NCBI GenBank assembly: GCA_945878405.1
Contig: CAMCTJ010000010.1
Span: 1 to 64,000, forward strand
Source of the DNA: Bdellovibrio sp. ZAP7
Lineage (GTDB): Bacteria > Bdellovibrionota > FAC87 > UBA2466
Length of the DNA: 64,000 nucleotides
Direction: 5' to 3'
The notes beneath the pieces are model-generated. The model had not been told where the DNA came from. It worked only from the letters and a program-made list of their open reading frames with translations, and ran no database searches. Below, in pieces: positions 1 to 8,579 of this stretch (within the stretch, counting starts at the first letter, position 1; every line of letters starts with the position of its first letter). A program made the translations under genes and the position numbers.

Positions 1-132
1 CAGCGAATCATTGAGCTCGAGGGAAAGACGTCCTCAGGTGTACCGTTTAAACGCAGCGTTTCTCTCTGTCCAAGCCAAATCAACCCGCGTGCAGATGCTG
101 AAGCTCTTTTATCCCTGGGAGTTAAAAAGTAG
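1..132 (+). CDS. 3' end of an unidentified gene (partial)
   Basis: Frame 1 is open from the first base of the window to a TAG stop at 130-132, giving 43 codons (QRIIELEGKT at the start, LLSLGVKK at the end). The stop lies only 5 bases before the ATG of the lytic transglycosylase gene, which is the tight spacing seen between cotranscribed genes throughout this window. No start is present, so this is the tail of a gene that begins upstream. The peptide is too short to assign a family. A second frame open over the same stretch is rejected as a shadow because it runs through the transglycosylase start. Confidence 0.55.
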   Translation, partial: QRIIELEGKTSSGVPFKRSVSLCPSQINPRADAEALLSLGVKK

Positions 133-137
133 AGATT

Positions 138-830
138 ATGAAGAGGTTGATTCTTTTATTTATTTTGTTGGGCCTCATTCAGGTTCTCCCGGCGGCAGCA
201 GAGCCGGACATGTCTGTTGAGCAAATTGAAAGAGCCATTCTTTGGGTGAAGCCCAGTATGGAAAATAAACGTATCTCACTCTACGCCAAGGCCATTTCCA
301 AAGCGTCAAAGCAGTTTCGTATCGATCCCGTTACATTAATCGCTATTGCGCATCAGGAGTCTTCCTTTCGTGAGAACCTTCCCATGGGAAAAGCAGGCGA
401 ATTAGGAATGCTTCAAATTCGAAGGAATTGGATAAAAAACCCAAAATTCCTAAAAGCATTTAAAAAGGTGCGAGAACAAGACCTTAAAAATCCGGAAAAG
501 GCCTTTTCCTATGCGGCATGGATATTAAGAGATTTAAGAAAATCAAATCGATCGGGAAAACTGCCTTTTTGGACTTACTACAATGCTCGAAAATTTGAGA
601 ACCGACTGAGGTACTATCTGAGAGTGAAGAGACACCTCACTGCGATTGAGGTAAAGAAAGAAAGATTTAGAATGATTGCTACTTCAAAGATGATTAAAGC
701 CACGCAAAGAAGTATCAGCGAGACTCCACTCGTCCCAGTAGCGGTTCCGTCTGTTCAGCCTCGTGAGATTTTAAACCATATCAACTGGCATGAGAAAGCA
801 CTCCAGCTTTTTCAGGAACAAGAAAGCTAA
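138..830 (+). CDS. Lytic transglycosylase, SLT domain
   Basis: A 230-residue secreted protein that should cleave the MurNAc-GlcNAc bond of peptidoglycan in the periplasm. Residues 1-21 form a signal peptide (MKRLILLFIL core, ending AAA). The SLT fold starts near residue 45. The catalytic glutamate is E74 in AHQESSF, followed by GELGMLQI at 87-94, which matches the family G-x-M-Q block, and a tyrosine-rich helix WTYYNAR near 150. The C-terminal 60 residues are basic and outside the domain. Its stop overlaps that of the convergent MBL hydrolase by three bases. The family is clear; the specific role (division, recycling or secretion-system insertion) cannot be told from sequence. Confidence 0.88.
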   Translation: MKRLILLFILLGLIQVLPAAAEPDMSVEQIERAILWVKPSMENKRISLYAKAISKASKQFRIDPVTLIAIAHQESSFRENLPMGKAGELGMLQIRRNWIKNPKFLKAFKKVREQDLKNPEKAFSYAAWILRDLRKSNRSGKLPFWTYYNARKFENRLRYYLRVKRHLTAIEVKKERFRMIATSKMIKATQRSISETPLVPVAVPSVQPREILNHINWHEKALQLFQEQES

Positions 831-1456
831 GACAGAAACGGGTTAGTTCGCTTTTCTTTCCCAATCAGCGTAGAAGGTCCATGCCCTGGAAATACGCAAA
901 TATCATCATTCAGAACAAGGAGTCGCTTTTTGATTGAGGTGATAAGTTGATCAAAGTTTCCACCCCAAAGATCGGTTCGTCCGATACTTCCTTCAAAAAG
1001 CGAATCGCCCGAGAAAAGAGTTTCCTCCCCGCTAGTCAGTTTAAAGCAAACACCCCCGGGACTATGCCCTGGTGTGTATATCACTTGAATTTCGTGCTCC
1101 CCGAAACGGAGCCTTTCTTCATCCTGAAGAAACTTTTCAATTGGGGGAGCGGGCTCAAATTCCATCCCGAACATTTTGCCCTGTACCGGAAGCATTTCAT
1201 AAATAGACTGGTCTCCTGGATGCAAACACACAGCGGCCGACGTGTGGGCTTTAACATCCTTCGTGCCCCCAATATGATCAAAGTGAGCGTGGGTATGCAG
1301 CAGGTACTTAACGGTAACACCCATCTGGCTTAGATGCTGGATGATTTTCTGTGGTTCGTCTCCCGGATCAATAATCACCGCTTCAAGAGTTTTCTCACAA
1401 GCTAAGATAGTACAGTTGCATTGGAGTGGGCCAACAGTGAAGGTCTTTTGAATCAT
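827..1456 (-). CDS. MBL-fold metallo-hydrolase, glyoxalase II-like
   Basis: A 209-residue cytoplasmic beta-lactamase-fold hydrolase. The zinc-binding HxHxDH motif is at 56-61 (HAHFDH), with GDSLF and PGHGP motifs further on, the layout of the small YcbL/glyoxalase II-like thioesterases. Two ATGs lie 6 bases apart. The second (1456) is preferred because AGGGG sits six bases before it, whereas it abuts the first ATG. The second start also makes an ATGA overlap with the stop of the upstream membrane mannosyltransferase gene. The substrate is not predictable; lactoylglutathione or a related thioester is plausible in a genome that makes glutathione. Confidence 0.87.
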   Translation of the reverse strand: MIQKTFTVGPLQCNCTILACEKTLEAVIIDPGDEPQKIIQHLSQMGVTVKYLLHTHAHFDHIGGTKDVKAHTSAAVCLHPGDQSIYEMLPVQGKMFGMEFEPAPPIEKFLQDEERLRFGEHEIQVIYTPGHSPGGVCFKLTSGEETLFSGDSLFEGSIGRTDLWGGNFDQLITSIKKRLLVLNDDICVFPGHGPSTLIGKEKRTNPFLS

Positions 1457-2865
1457 GGGCATCCCCTAGGTGATAACAAGAAAATACTTCCTCGCCGTGC
1501 ATTTTGTCGAGGATTCAAGCGCACCAGAAGTGCTTCGAGCGGTCCCGGTTTAAAAATGCCACGAATGGGAAAACCCTTCTCAAATTCTGGGTTTGCTTTG
1601 TATTTATCACTCCTCACTGCGAGTACCGAACGGCATCCGGTATCAGCGCTGTAACGAGAGAGTTCTTGAGAGAAAGGCACAGCTGCAAATGGACGCAAGG
1701 AGAAAGCCTTTGGTTCTAGCACCACTGAATCTTCATAAGAGTAAACAGTCTCAATTTCCTCGTGATCATTAAAGAACCGAACTAACGAAATGACATTGTT
1801 TTGGGGAACGGAAAAGCTTGCAAGCGGCAAAAGTGTAAAGTTAATTACACAAAAATAAGCGACTCTCCAAAAACTCCTTTTTTCAAAAATCCAAAACTGT
1901 GCAAGAGGTGTCAGGAGGATCAAAAACAGAACCAACACCGGTACCATAAACCGCTCTTCTTTGTGTGGGATCAACGAGTGAGCGACAACAAAGACTAAAA
2001 AGAAAACGAGCACTGGTATGAGGGAACGATAGTTTTTTTTCCAATGAAATCCTTTGTAGCGTCCAATAAAAGCGGGGGGAAGTGAAAGGCCGAGAAACAA
2101 AAGAATGAAAGTGTAAAAAGGAGTCGTGCCATAGCCAGAAGCATAGTGGATGTTGTAATCAACATAAGACAGTAGAGAGCGGTGAAATCCACCGGTCAGG
2201 GCGAAATCCATTAACCCCGTGAGAAAAAAACACAAAATGCCGGAGCCTAAAAAAACTAGCCATGCTCGATGGGTTCTTCTCCAGAAAAAAAGCAGCGGGA
2301 GTGCAAGGACACAGATTCCAGATTGGAACCTAAAAAGAGAAGCGAGAGCGATGGCTAGCACAGAAAGAGCCACCCAGCTATGTCGGCCCTCCTCAAAAAA
2401 TCGATAAGCAAAAAAGGCCCCGAGGGTGACAAAAGCACCACTCATGTTTTCGATGAGGGGCCGGCTGTAAAGCAAGGGAAGTATGAAATAAAAAGAAGTG
2501 AAAACCAGTGCGATGGTTTTCTCGCGATCCGTTTTAAAAAAAAGAGGAGCACAAAAGGTGTGAGCACAAAAAACGAGAGCTCCCAAGATCATCAAAACAA
2601 AACGAAGTTGCGAAAGGGGCTGAGAGAGCCCCAAAGTAAGCCCCCATTTGCTGAGAGCAAGAAGAAATAAAGATTGAAAAGGAAGCCGAATTCCCGAAGT
2701 GTCGGCGTTTCCTTGAAAAGTAAGGTTCTGTGCTGGGATAAATCGGGCAAACCCTTCCGAATAATCATCGAGTGCAATGATTCCCTGATTGAAATAACCC
2801 ACGCTGAGAGTCAGGAGAAGACCAAGACCCCAGATCAAACGATGTCGACCGTTCCCGGATTTCAC
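1453..2865 (-). CDS. GT22-like membrane mannosyltransferase (Alg9/PIG-B type)
   Basis: A 470-residue polytopic membrane protein with roughly ten hydrophobic segments. An acidic loop after the first segment (ALDDYSE, near residue 32) fits the catalytic Asp loop of GT-C glycosyltransferases. The PHKEERF motif near residue 300 is the hallmark of the GT22 family, which includes the eukaryotic ER mannosyltransferases of N-glycan and GPI synthesis. It would transfer a sugar from a lipid-phosphate donor on the outer face of the inner membrane. The GTG start overlaps the dusB stop (GTGA), so the gene is translationally coupled to dusB. The acceptor is unknown; a surface glycolipid is a reasonable guess. 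Confidence 0.7.
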   Translation of the reverse strand: MKSGNGRHRLIWGLGLLLTLSVGYFNQGIIALDDYSEGFARFIPAQNLTFQGNADTSGIRLPFQSLFLLALSKWGLTLGLSQPLSQLRFVLMILGALVFCAHTFCAPLFFKTDREKTIALVFTSFYFILPLLYSRPLIENMSGAFVTLGAFFAYRFFEEGRHSWVALSVLAIALASLFRFQSGICVLALPLLFFWRRTHRAWLVFLGSGILCFFLTGLMDFALTGGFHRSLLSYVDYNIHYASGYGTTPFYTFILLFLGLSLPPAFIGRYKGFHWKKNYRSLIPVLVFFLVFVVAHSLIPHKEERFMVPVLVLFLILLTPLAQFWIFEKRSFWRVAYFCVINFTLLPLASFSVPQNNVISLVRFFNDHEEIETVYSYEDSVVLEPKAFSLRPFAAVPFSQELSRYSADTGCRSVLAVRSDKYKANPEFEKGFPIRGIFKPGPLEALLVRLNPRQNARRGSIFLLSPRGCP

Positions 2866-3872
2866 CCATGCCCTCCCATGAGAAAGGGCTGGCCATTATC
2901 AACAGGCTTTTGAAATCCCTGTTTTCCAAAAAATTCCAAAGCCAGATCTCGAAGTTCATCGACATCATTCGTCTGAAAAATACTTCCTCTAAAGGCAGAA
3001 CTATAGGGGTACCCAGCTGCATACCAACCCATAAACTTCTTCAGAGACAGAAAAGCGCGATCCCGATCTTTCTTTTCAATAGCGAGCTGGAAATGTTCGT
3101 GAATCAATTGAACGAGATCATAGGTAGAGGTGCGTTCCGTTTCTAAAATATCCTGAAAGATCCAAGGGTTTTTTAGAGCCCCTCGTCCAATCATGACAGC
3201 GTGTGAATACCCTTCTTCTATTCGCTTTTTTGCTTGAGAAGCGGTGATGATGTCACCGTTTCCAATAATGGGTATGGGGCTTGAAATAGCTACTTCTCTG
3301 ATAAGTTCCCAGTCTGCTAGGCCTGAATAGCCTTGTGCCCTTGTTCTACCGTGAATGGCCACCCAACTTACTCCACACTGAGCGGCAACTTTTACTACTT
3401 CTTTAACGTTTCGGTTTTGGTCATCCCAACCCGTTCTGACTTTGATCGTAAGAGGGATCCGAAGGTTTGACTTGAGTGTGCTTAAAAGTTCTCCCATTTT
3501 AGATGGAGTTTTAAGCCAGGCAGATCCGCTTCCATCGCACACCACTTTTTTTACCGGGCAACCAAAATTGATATCGACAAAGTCAGCGCCTTCTTCCTGA
3601 ACAATTTTTGCTGCCTCGACCATCGTTGAGATGTGAGAGCCGAAGATTTGAATTCCAACGGGCCGTTCTCGTTCATCAAATTGCATCATTGAGCGGGTGC
3701 GAGCCCCACCTCGAACTAATCCCTCTGCAGAAAGAAGCTCGGAAATAACCACCTGACTTCCCATTTTTCTCATGAGCAGGCGAAAAACCGTGTCGGTAAT
3801 TCCTGCCATGGGCGCCAGGACAAAACGGACATCTCCAAAGCGTTCTTTAAAAGTTTGAATTGGGGTAAGCAC
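2862..3872 (-). CDS. dusB: tRNA-dihydrouridine synthase
   Basis: A 336-residue FMN-dependent reductase that converts uridine to dihydrouridine in tRNA. The TIM-barrel signatures appear in order: LAPMAGITD near residue 20, the catalytic NFGCP block near 103, KVRTGW near 145, IHGRTR near 172, IIGNGDI near 200 and IGRGAL near 227. A helical tRNA-binding C-terminal domain follows. Length and motif order fit DusB. The start is GTG with no clear ribosome-binding site. It lies 64 bases after thyX on the same strand and is followed by the overlapping GT22-like gene, so the run xerC-thyX-dusB-GT-MBL may be one transcript. Confidence 0.92.
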   Translation of the reverse strand: MLTPIQTFKERFGDVRFVLAPMAGITDTVFRLLMRKMGSQVVISELLSAEGLVRGGARTRSMMQFDERERPVGIQIFGSHISTMVEAAKIVQEEGADFVDINFGCPVKKVVCDGSGSAWLKTPSKMGELLSTLKSNLRIPLTIKVRTGWDDQNRNVKEVVKVAAQCGVSWVAIHGRTRAQGYSGLADWELIREVAISSPIPIIGNGDIITASQAKKRIEEGYSHAVMIGRGALKNPWIFQDILETERTSTYDLVQLIHEHFQLAIEKKDRDRAFLSLKKFMGWYAAGYPYSSAFRGSIFQTNDVDELRDLALEFFGKQGFQKPVDNGQPFLMGGHG

Positions 3873-3936
3873 GGGGGGAGACTACACCAAACTGTGGCCA
3901 GAGATCCACACCTAAAAGAGCAGCAAAAACAATTAT

Positions 3937-5511
3937 TTACAGACTCTTTCGATCGTAGTCGTCAATCGAGTATTTCCAAACCGGAAGACCGCAGTACCTG
4001 TCTCCTTCCGGACAATAAGGAGTAATCCCAGCTCGTAAACGTAAGTAGCAGGGAGCACGCAAGTGTTCCGCTAGGATGGGCGCTACTTCTTTAACTTGTT
4101 GAATCTCATCGATGGTCGCTCGGAAAATTTCCTCTTGGGCGTTGTAACAGCTTCGCATTTTCCACTTGTGTTGATAGGCCTGTAAGTCACCACTGGAAAC
4201 CATTCGAATGGAAGTGCTATTGGGAAGGAGGTAAAAGGCCGACTCGGCACTTTCTCCCATCTCGATCAATTGTGAAACTGCGGCAAACGAATCAACCATC
4301 GACTGATTATAACTTTCCAAAGCCTCCTCAGATTGAGTGATCCCATAAGGAGTTATAAAGTCAGGCTTGCCCGTGAAGTGGGTGGCCATTAGGGGCCGAC
4401 TCGACATTACCATTCGGTGTCTTTGATCTTGTGAATCCGCAGTGTGGCTGATCTTCTTTTTAAAAGTAAAATGAACGTGATGAAAAATCTGAGAAAGCCT
4501 ATCAAATGTTCCGGCATTGAGGGCATCTGCGAGCAGGGGATTCATTTTGGGGTCTAAGAGCAACTCAAGAGCTTTAGCATTTCCCAGTTCTTTCTCAGTT
4601 TTTCCAATTGCTGTTCTCAAAGCGTCTGCCAATACTTTTTCAGCGCCCTGAGTAAATTGAACAAGTTTGGAAGTTCTTTTTCCCAGATCTTGATCAAATT
4701 CCTGGATAAATTCTGAGGCGCTTTCCACAGAAAACTTTCCCTGCTGATCACGCATCAAAGAAAATTCCAGTGTCTGCTCTAAAGGAACCGGGTCTTGAAT
4801 TTCCTTTTCAAAAAGAGGATCCGTGGCTTTGACGGCTTCCAACATTTTGTGAACAACCACCTTTTGTTCTTCGGGAGTTTCAAACTCCTGACACAATCTC
4901 CAATATCTTAGGAGGGTCAGCGCGCTTACTGTGTGATACAGGTAAGCGGTGGTGCCAACTCCCAGCGCGTATCGGGCGACTTCATAGAGGCGCTTTTCTA
5001 CTTGGGGATCCCACTTGTCTGAATATTTTTTTCGGGACTTAAATCGCTCATAATAATCTGAGCGAATCGGCGGTCGTAAAACTTCAATCAACTTCTCGTA
5101 CGTTGCCATTTGATTTTGAATGGCCGTTTCATAGAGTCGTTGGCCTTTTTCGGAGAGAGGGGGGATGACAAAGCTTGAGGGCTTTACTCTCACATACCGC
5201 TGACTGACTTGTTCAGAATTATAAAAAGGATGGCTGTGAAGAAAACTCCAAATGAATTGCCGAGAAACTCCGCTCAGTGCAAAAACAAAATGAGCATGCT
5301 GTCTGGTGGTTAAATGACCTGCTTCTAGCGTTGAAGATGCAATTTTATCTCTGAGAGCAATCGCCTTATCATCTTTAGAAATATCCTGTGGGTAGATGAC
5401 TCCCTTGCCTGAATAACAGGTACGGGCCGATGCCACAGATAGTTCATAAGGATTTTGAACCGTTCCCACCAACTCGACTTTGATATTATTAAAGGTGCTT
5501 AGAGTTTCCAT
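3937..5511 (-). CDS. thyX: Long two-domain FAD-dependent thymidylate synthase
   Basis: A 524-residue ThyX-type protein, about twice the length of the usual 220-250-residue enzyme, which makes dTMP from dUMP using FAD and methylene-tetrahydrofolate. It looks like two fused ThyX folds. The N-terminal half has an altered signature, RQF then YNSEQVSQRY (about 84-105), and a LLRYWRL helix near 205. The C-terminal half has QRHRMVMSS near 368 and the distal NxxxIR-type segment MRSCYNAQEEI near 453. The canonical RHR-x2-S-x-NE-x-S-x-RY motif is therefore split between halves. Long ThyX forms are known, for example in Chlamydia. The start overlaps the recombinase stop (TAATG). No thyA is in the window. 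Confidence 0.85.
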   Translation of the reverse strand: METLSTFNNIKVELVGTVQNPYELSVASARTCYSGKGVIYPQDISKDDKAIALRDKIASSTLEAGHLTTRQHAHFVFALSGVSRQFIWSFLHSHPFYNSEQVSQRYVRVKPSSFVIPPLSEKGQRLYETAIQNQMATYEKLIEVLRPPIRSDYYERFKSRKKYSDKWDPQVEKRLYEVARYALGVGTTAYLYHTVSALTLLRYWRLCQEFETPEEQKVVVHKMLEAVKATDPLFEKEIQDPVPLEQTLEFSLMRDQQGKFSVESASEFIQEFDQDLGKRTSKLVQFTQGAEKVLADALRTAIGKTEKELGNAKALELLLDPKMNPLLADALNAGTFDRLSQIFHHVHFTFKKKISHTADSQDQRHRMVMSSRPLMATHFTGKPDFITPYGITQSEEALESYNQSMVDSFAAVSQLIEMGESAESAFYLLPNSTSIRMVSSGDLQAYQHKWKMRSCYNAQEEIFRATIDEIQQVKEVAPILAEHLRAPCYLRLRAGITPYCPEGDRYCGLPVWKYSIDDYDRKSL

Positions 5512-6446
5512 TAGGCATTCTCTTCTTCTTGAATTTGTTCTTTTGGATGAGTTTTCTGGTACGCAGTTCTGAGTCGTTCCACATCTACTTGAGTATACTT
5601 TTGAGTAGTAACTAACGATTGATGTCCCAGTAATTCCTGAATTTCTCGCAAACCCGCGCCTCTTGAGAGCAAGTGAGTGGCACAGGAGTGGCGTAGGGTG
5701 TGCGGGGTAACTTTTGCCCCTAGGGGCCCCAAAATCTCAATTGCAAATTCCCGTAGGTTTCTCTGAATGCTGCGTACGGAGAGGGCTTCCCCTTCTTTGT
5801 TGAGAAAAAGAGGAGTCTGAGACCCCCGCTTTTGATGCGTTGGCATCGAATCGATATAGTTCAAAAGAGCTTGTTGACAGTGCCGACCGATCGGAACAAC
5901 GCGTTCCTTATTTCCTTTTCCAAGAACTAAAATGGTTCCTGCGCGAAAATCGATTTTTTCATGAGTTAATGAAGCAAGCTCTGAAACTCTGATTCCGGTT
6001 GAGTAAAGAAGCTCAGCAATTCCTCGAATTCTTTTTTCTCGTAACGTATCAGAGGAAATCCCTTCAATCAGTTTGATCACGTCTTCTGGTTTTAAAACAA
6101 AGGGCAACCGTTCCCCTTGCTTAGGAAGAGAGATGAGCTTAGCAATATTGGTTTCTAAGATCCCTTCACGGTGCAGGTATTTAAGAAAACCTTTAATGAC
6201 CGAAAGCCTTCTCCCTACGGTCGCTCTTGAATATTTTTTCATCTCTTCGCCCAAATATTCTCGAAGCAATTTAAAATCAGAAAAACAGTCAAGGCTGAAA
6301 GAGCCCACTGCGTGATCAAAAAGAAACTTGAACCAACTTCTTAGATCTATTTCGTAGTTTAGAATGGTGTAGTGACTGGCGCTTTTTTCGGACTTGAGGT
6401 GTTCCAAATACCCTTGCAAAAGCTGATTTACTTTGGGTTCCGCCAT
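5511..6446 (-). CDS. Tyrosine recombinase XerC/XerD
   Basis: A 311-residue site-specific recombinase that resolves chromosome dimers at dif at division. An N-terminal SAM-like core-binding domain (about 8-95) precedes the catalytic domain. The full active site is visible: R153 (STGIRVSEL), K177 (LGKGNK), H249 and R252 (HTLRH), H275 (GHQS) and nucleophile Y284 (QKYTQVD). The length suits XerC or XerD; choosing between them needs a tree, although phage integrase-like features are absent. It is the first gene of the minus-strand run and is coupled to thyX through TAATG. The region upstream is a 110-base divergent promoter region shared with the barrel gene. Confidence 0.88.
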   Translation of the reverse strand: MAEPKVNQLLQGYLEHLKSEKSASHYTILNYEIDLRSWFKFLFDHAVGSFSLDCFSDFKLLREYLGEEMKKYSRATVGRRLSVIKGFLKYLHREGILETNIAKLISLPKQGERLPFVLKPEDVIKLIEGISSDTLREKRIRGIAELLYSTGIRVSELASLTHEKIDFRAGTILVLGKGNKERVVPIGRHCQQALLNYIDSMPTHQKRGSQTPLFLNKEGEALSVRSIQRNLREFAIEILGPLGAKVTPHTLRHSCATHLLSRGAGLREIQELLGHQSLVTTQKYTQVDVERLRTAYQKTHPKEQIQEEENA

Positions 6447-6543
6447 GCGCTTGATATTTCACAACGATAAAGCCCTTGGCAACGAAGTATTTTTATAACG
6501 ACTAATGCGGGGCGCAAAATTCGAGTTCTTAGCCGAATCAGGA

Positions 6544-6549
6544 TACAAT
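6544..6549 (+). promoter_or_regulatory. Candidate -10 element close to the barrel gene start
   Basis: TACAAT (five of six to TATAAT) ends seven bases before the ATG at 6557, and no Shine-Dalgarno sequence lies between. If it is used, transcription would start at or next to the ATG and the mRNA would be leaderless. No convincing -35 hexamer is seen 16-18 bases upstream. Confidence 0.35.
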
Positions 6550-6556
6550 TAATTTC

Positions 6557-7312
6557 ATGGCGACCCGAAATTTGATTTTAATTTTGAGCTTATGCCTTTT
6601 TCCCAGGCTGACGTGGGCAGGAGCAAAGCTGGGCGGGGGTTTGAAGCCTGCCGAGGTCGAAAATATTGTTCAAAAAGTAGGGTTTGGATCCGTTAGCCGA
6701 CTCATGAGATCGGCTGAGACTTATCCGATTTGGGCAGGGATCAAAGTGGGGCTGGAGCTTCCCATTACTCCTGCTGGTGGAATTGGAGATTATGGAGATG
6801 GAAAAGGAACCATCGGGGGCGTCCTTTTGGGGCCTCGACTTTATCTGTGCAAGGGATTGGCGGATGGGTTTGAGATAACCTTTAATTTTTTTAAACCGCA
6901 GATGCTCAACACCCCGGGAACTTTTGGAGCGATCCTTAAATATAATTTTGTAACAGAAGAGCAAAACTGGGCGACCTCCTCTATTTACGTTGGCTATACC
7001 AGCGTTTCTTCCTTTAATTCCTCGAAATCGTCAGAATTAAATCCGGTGATTGCTTACAATGGAACGGATATCGAGTTTGGTGCTTATGCCAGTAAAGACT
7101 ACGTCAAACTAAAACCCTATGCAGGTCTAGGAGTCTTATTAGCAAACGGAGAAATTGATCCAGAGTTGGTGGTAACCCAAGCATCTGCTTGGCAGGGAAC
7201 AATTCATTTATTTGTGGGTTCCGAATTTGAATGGCCAATGAATTTTACAGCCCAACTCGACTTTATGAATTTGGCTATGATGGGATCACTAGCCTTCACC
7301 TTTAAGTTCTAA
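6557..7312 (+). CDS. Putative outer-membrane beta-barrel protein
   Basis: A 251-residue exported protein with a signal peptide over residues 1-21 (LILILSLCLF core, cleavage after TWA). The mature part is rich in alternating hydrophobic and polar strands, glycines and aromatics, and ends in a strand finishing with Phe (LAFTFKF), the usual outer-membrane sorting signal for BamA. I cannot assign it to a named porin or transporter family. It stands alone on the plus strand between two minus-strand operons, and its stop overlaps that of rfaE2 by four bases. Translation may start without a leader, given the TACAAT element just upstream. Confidence 0.68.
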   Translation: MATRNLILILSLCLFPRLTWAGAKLGGGLKPAEVENIVQKVGFGSVSRLMRSAETYPIWAGIKVGLELPITPAGGIGDYGDGKGTIGGVLLGPRLYLCKGLADGFEITFNFFKPQMLNTPGTFGAILKYNFVTEEQNWATSSIYVGYTSVSSFNSSKSSELNPVIAYNGTDIEFGAYASKDYVKLKPYAGLGVLLANGEIDPELVVTQASAWQGTIHLFVGSEFEWPMNFTAQLDFMNLAMMGSLAFTFKF

Positions 7313-7788
7313 TGCTTTAATTTTTCAATCAAAGAAGACGTTGAAAATCCGGAGGCGAGGGGAAGACATTTCACTTTTCCACCATTTTTTTCAACAACGG
7401 CTCTTTCGGGTAAATCTTCTGGCTTATAATCTCCCCCCTTCACGTGTAACGAAGGTTTAATAAGTTCCAAAATTTGATTGGGAGTATCTTCGTCAAATAT
7501 AACTACGTAATCAACCGCCTCAAGGGCTGCTAATTGTCTGGCTCGGATCAACTCCTTATTAATCGGTCTTGAAGGCCCCTTAAGTTTTTGAACGGAGTGG
7601 TCGCTGTTCACCGCACAGATGAGGACATCTCCGAGTTCTCTCGCCTTCTCAAGGTACTGCAAATGTCCCCAATGAAGAATATCAAAGCAACCATTCGTAG
7701 AAACAATCGTTTTTCCTGATCTCTTTAAGTCCTGACACACAGACCGCAGTTGGTCTTGCTGGATTACTTTACTTTGAATACTTCGCAT
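7309..7788 (-). CDS. rfaE2: D-glycero-beta-D-manno-heptose 1-phosphate adenylyltransferase
   Basis: A 159-residue nucleotidyltransferase that makes ADP-heptose from heptose-1-phosphate and ATP for the LPS inner core. The HxGH motif is HWGH at 39-42 in the NGCFDILH context, and the second motif SGFSTSSLI lies near 144-152. The length matches the stand-alone C-terminal (RfaE2) half of bifunctional HldE; no kinase half is fused. It is the last gene of the minus-strand run that begins with sua5. A glycerol-3-phosphate cytidylyltransferase is the main alternative, but the residues after HWGH and the overall length favour RfaE2. Confidence 0.87.
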   Translation of the reverse strand: MRSIQSKVIQQDQLRSVCQDLKRSGKTIVSTNGCFDILHWGHLQYLEKARELGDVLICAVNSDHSVQKLKGPSRPINKELIRARQLAALEAVDYVVIFDEDTPNQILELIKPSLHVKGGDYKPEDLPERAVVEKNGGKVKCLPLASGFSTSSLIEKLKH

Positions 7789-7799
7789 AAGTTTAAAGA

Positions 7800-8540
7800 C
7801 TAACTTAAGTACAGATTACTTCCTGAGAGGGCATCCACTAAGTTCCTCTCATTCTTTCTGAACATAAGAAGCAGAGAAGGAAAAATCGGGGCATAAAAAG
7901 CAAAGCTCCAAAGAATTCGCATGAGTTTTCGCAGACCATAATTTTCGTCTTTTTGGTTTCCGTAGGAAATTCGAATTCCCCAAACCCACATTCCAAAGGT
8001 CATGTTAAAAATTCCCAAACTGACTGCCAAATAGCCGAGCCAAATAGCTGCAAACTCAAGAATAGCAAAACGAAAGAATAGCGGATCTGAAAAGCCCTTG
8101 AATACTCCCGAAGATAAACCCGTTTCAAAACCAGAAAAGATATTTGAAGTAATCACAAGAGCAATCACCCAGAGGGTTTGAACAAAAACCTGATCTAAAA
8201 ACAAAGAGGCCGCTCTTTTAACTAAAGAAACTGAAGGCAGTGGAGGAGGTGCCATGGTTTCTGTAGGTTCAGGGCTAATGAAGGAAGTTAATTCTTGCTT
8301 TGGAATGGGGGGGGGCACCGGAGTAGGAGTAGCAGAAGGAGTTGCAACTCGTCGTGGAGTGTGAACATCTGCTTTGGGCTTCGGAGACACCACAGGTTCA
8401 GTTACAGCTTTTTTTTGCAGCGGACTTTCAAGACCCAATCCATGAGTGATTGGTCGTACGCCTTCTAGTTTTTTCTCTTGTTCATCTTCTAGAAGCTCGC
8501 CTAAAAAAGCTTGAAAATCTTTGATCGTTTCCAAATTCAT
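7800..8540 (-). CDS. RDD-family membrane protein with proline-rich N-terminus
   Basis: A 246-residue protein in two parts. Residues 1-105 are hydrophilic and rich in Pro, Thr and Glu (TPTPVPPPIPK), probably a disordered cytoplasmic tether. Residues 106-246 form an RDD-type membrane domain with three or four helices: the first carries KRAASLFLD (normally R-x3-A-x2-D), a central MTFGMWVWGIRI turn matches the family G-x2-L-GK-x4-R segment, and the tail has RNLVDALSG. RDD proteins are small membrane proteins of mostly unknown role, some reported as ion antiporters. It sits between mfd and rfaE2 with short gaps, which gives no functional hint. Confidence 0.72.
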   Translation of the reverse strand: MNLETIKDFQAFLGELLEDEQEKKLEGVRPITHGLGLESPLQKKAVTEPVVSPKPKADVHTPRRVATPSATPTPVPPPIPKQELTSFISPEPTETMAPPPLPSVSLVKRAASLFLDQVFVQTLWVIALVITSNIFSGFETGLSSGVFKGFSDPLFFRFAILEFAAIWLGYLAVSLGIFNMTFGMWVWGIRISYGNQKDENYGLRKLMRILWSFAFYAPIFPSLLLMFRKNERNLVDALSGSNLYLS

Positions 8541-8579
8541 GCCCCAATCATAGCTTTGACCAGGGAGGTGCGCAATGCC

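Noticed and set aside
11-220. Open frame of 69 codons overlapping the start of the transglycosylase
   Set aside because: It runs through the signal peptide of a clear gene in another frame and competes with the frame-1 tail that stops neatly before that gene.
947-1333. Plus-strand open frame inside the MBL hydrolase gene
   Set aside because: It is antisense to a well-supported enzyme gene, has no ribosome-binding site and no recognisable domain.
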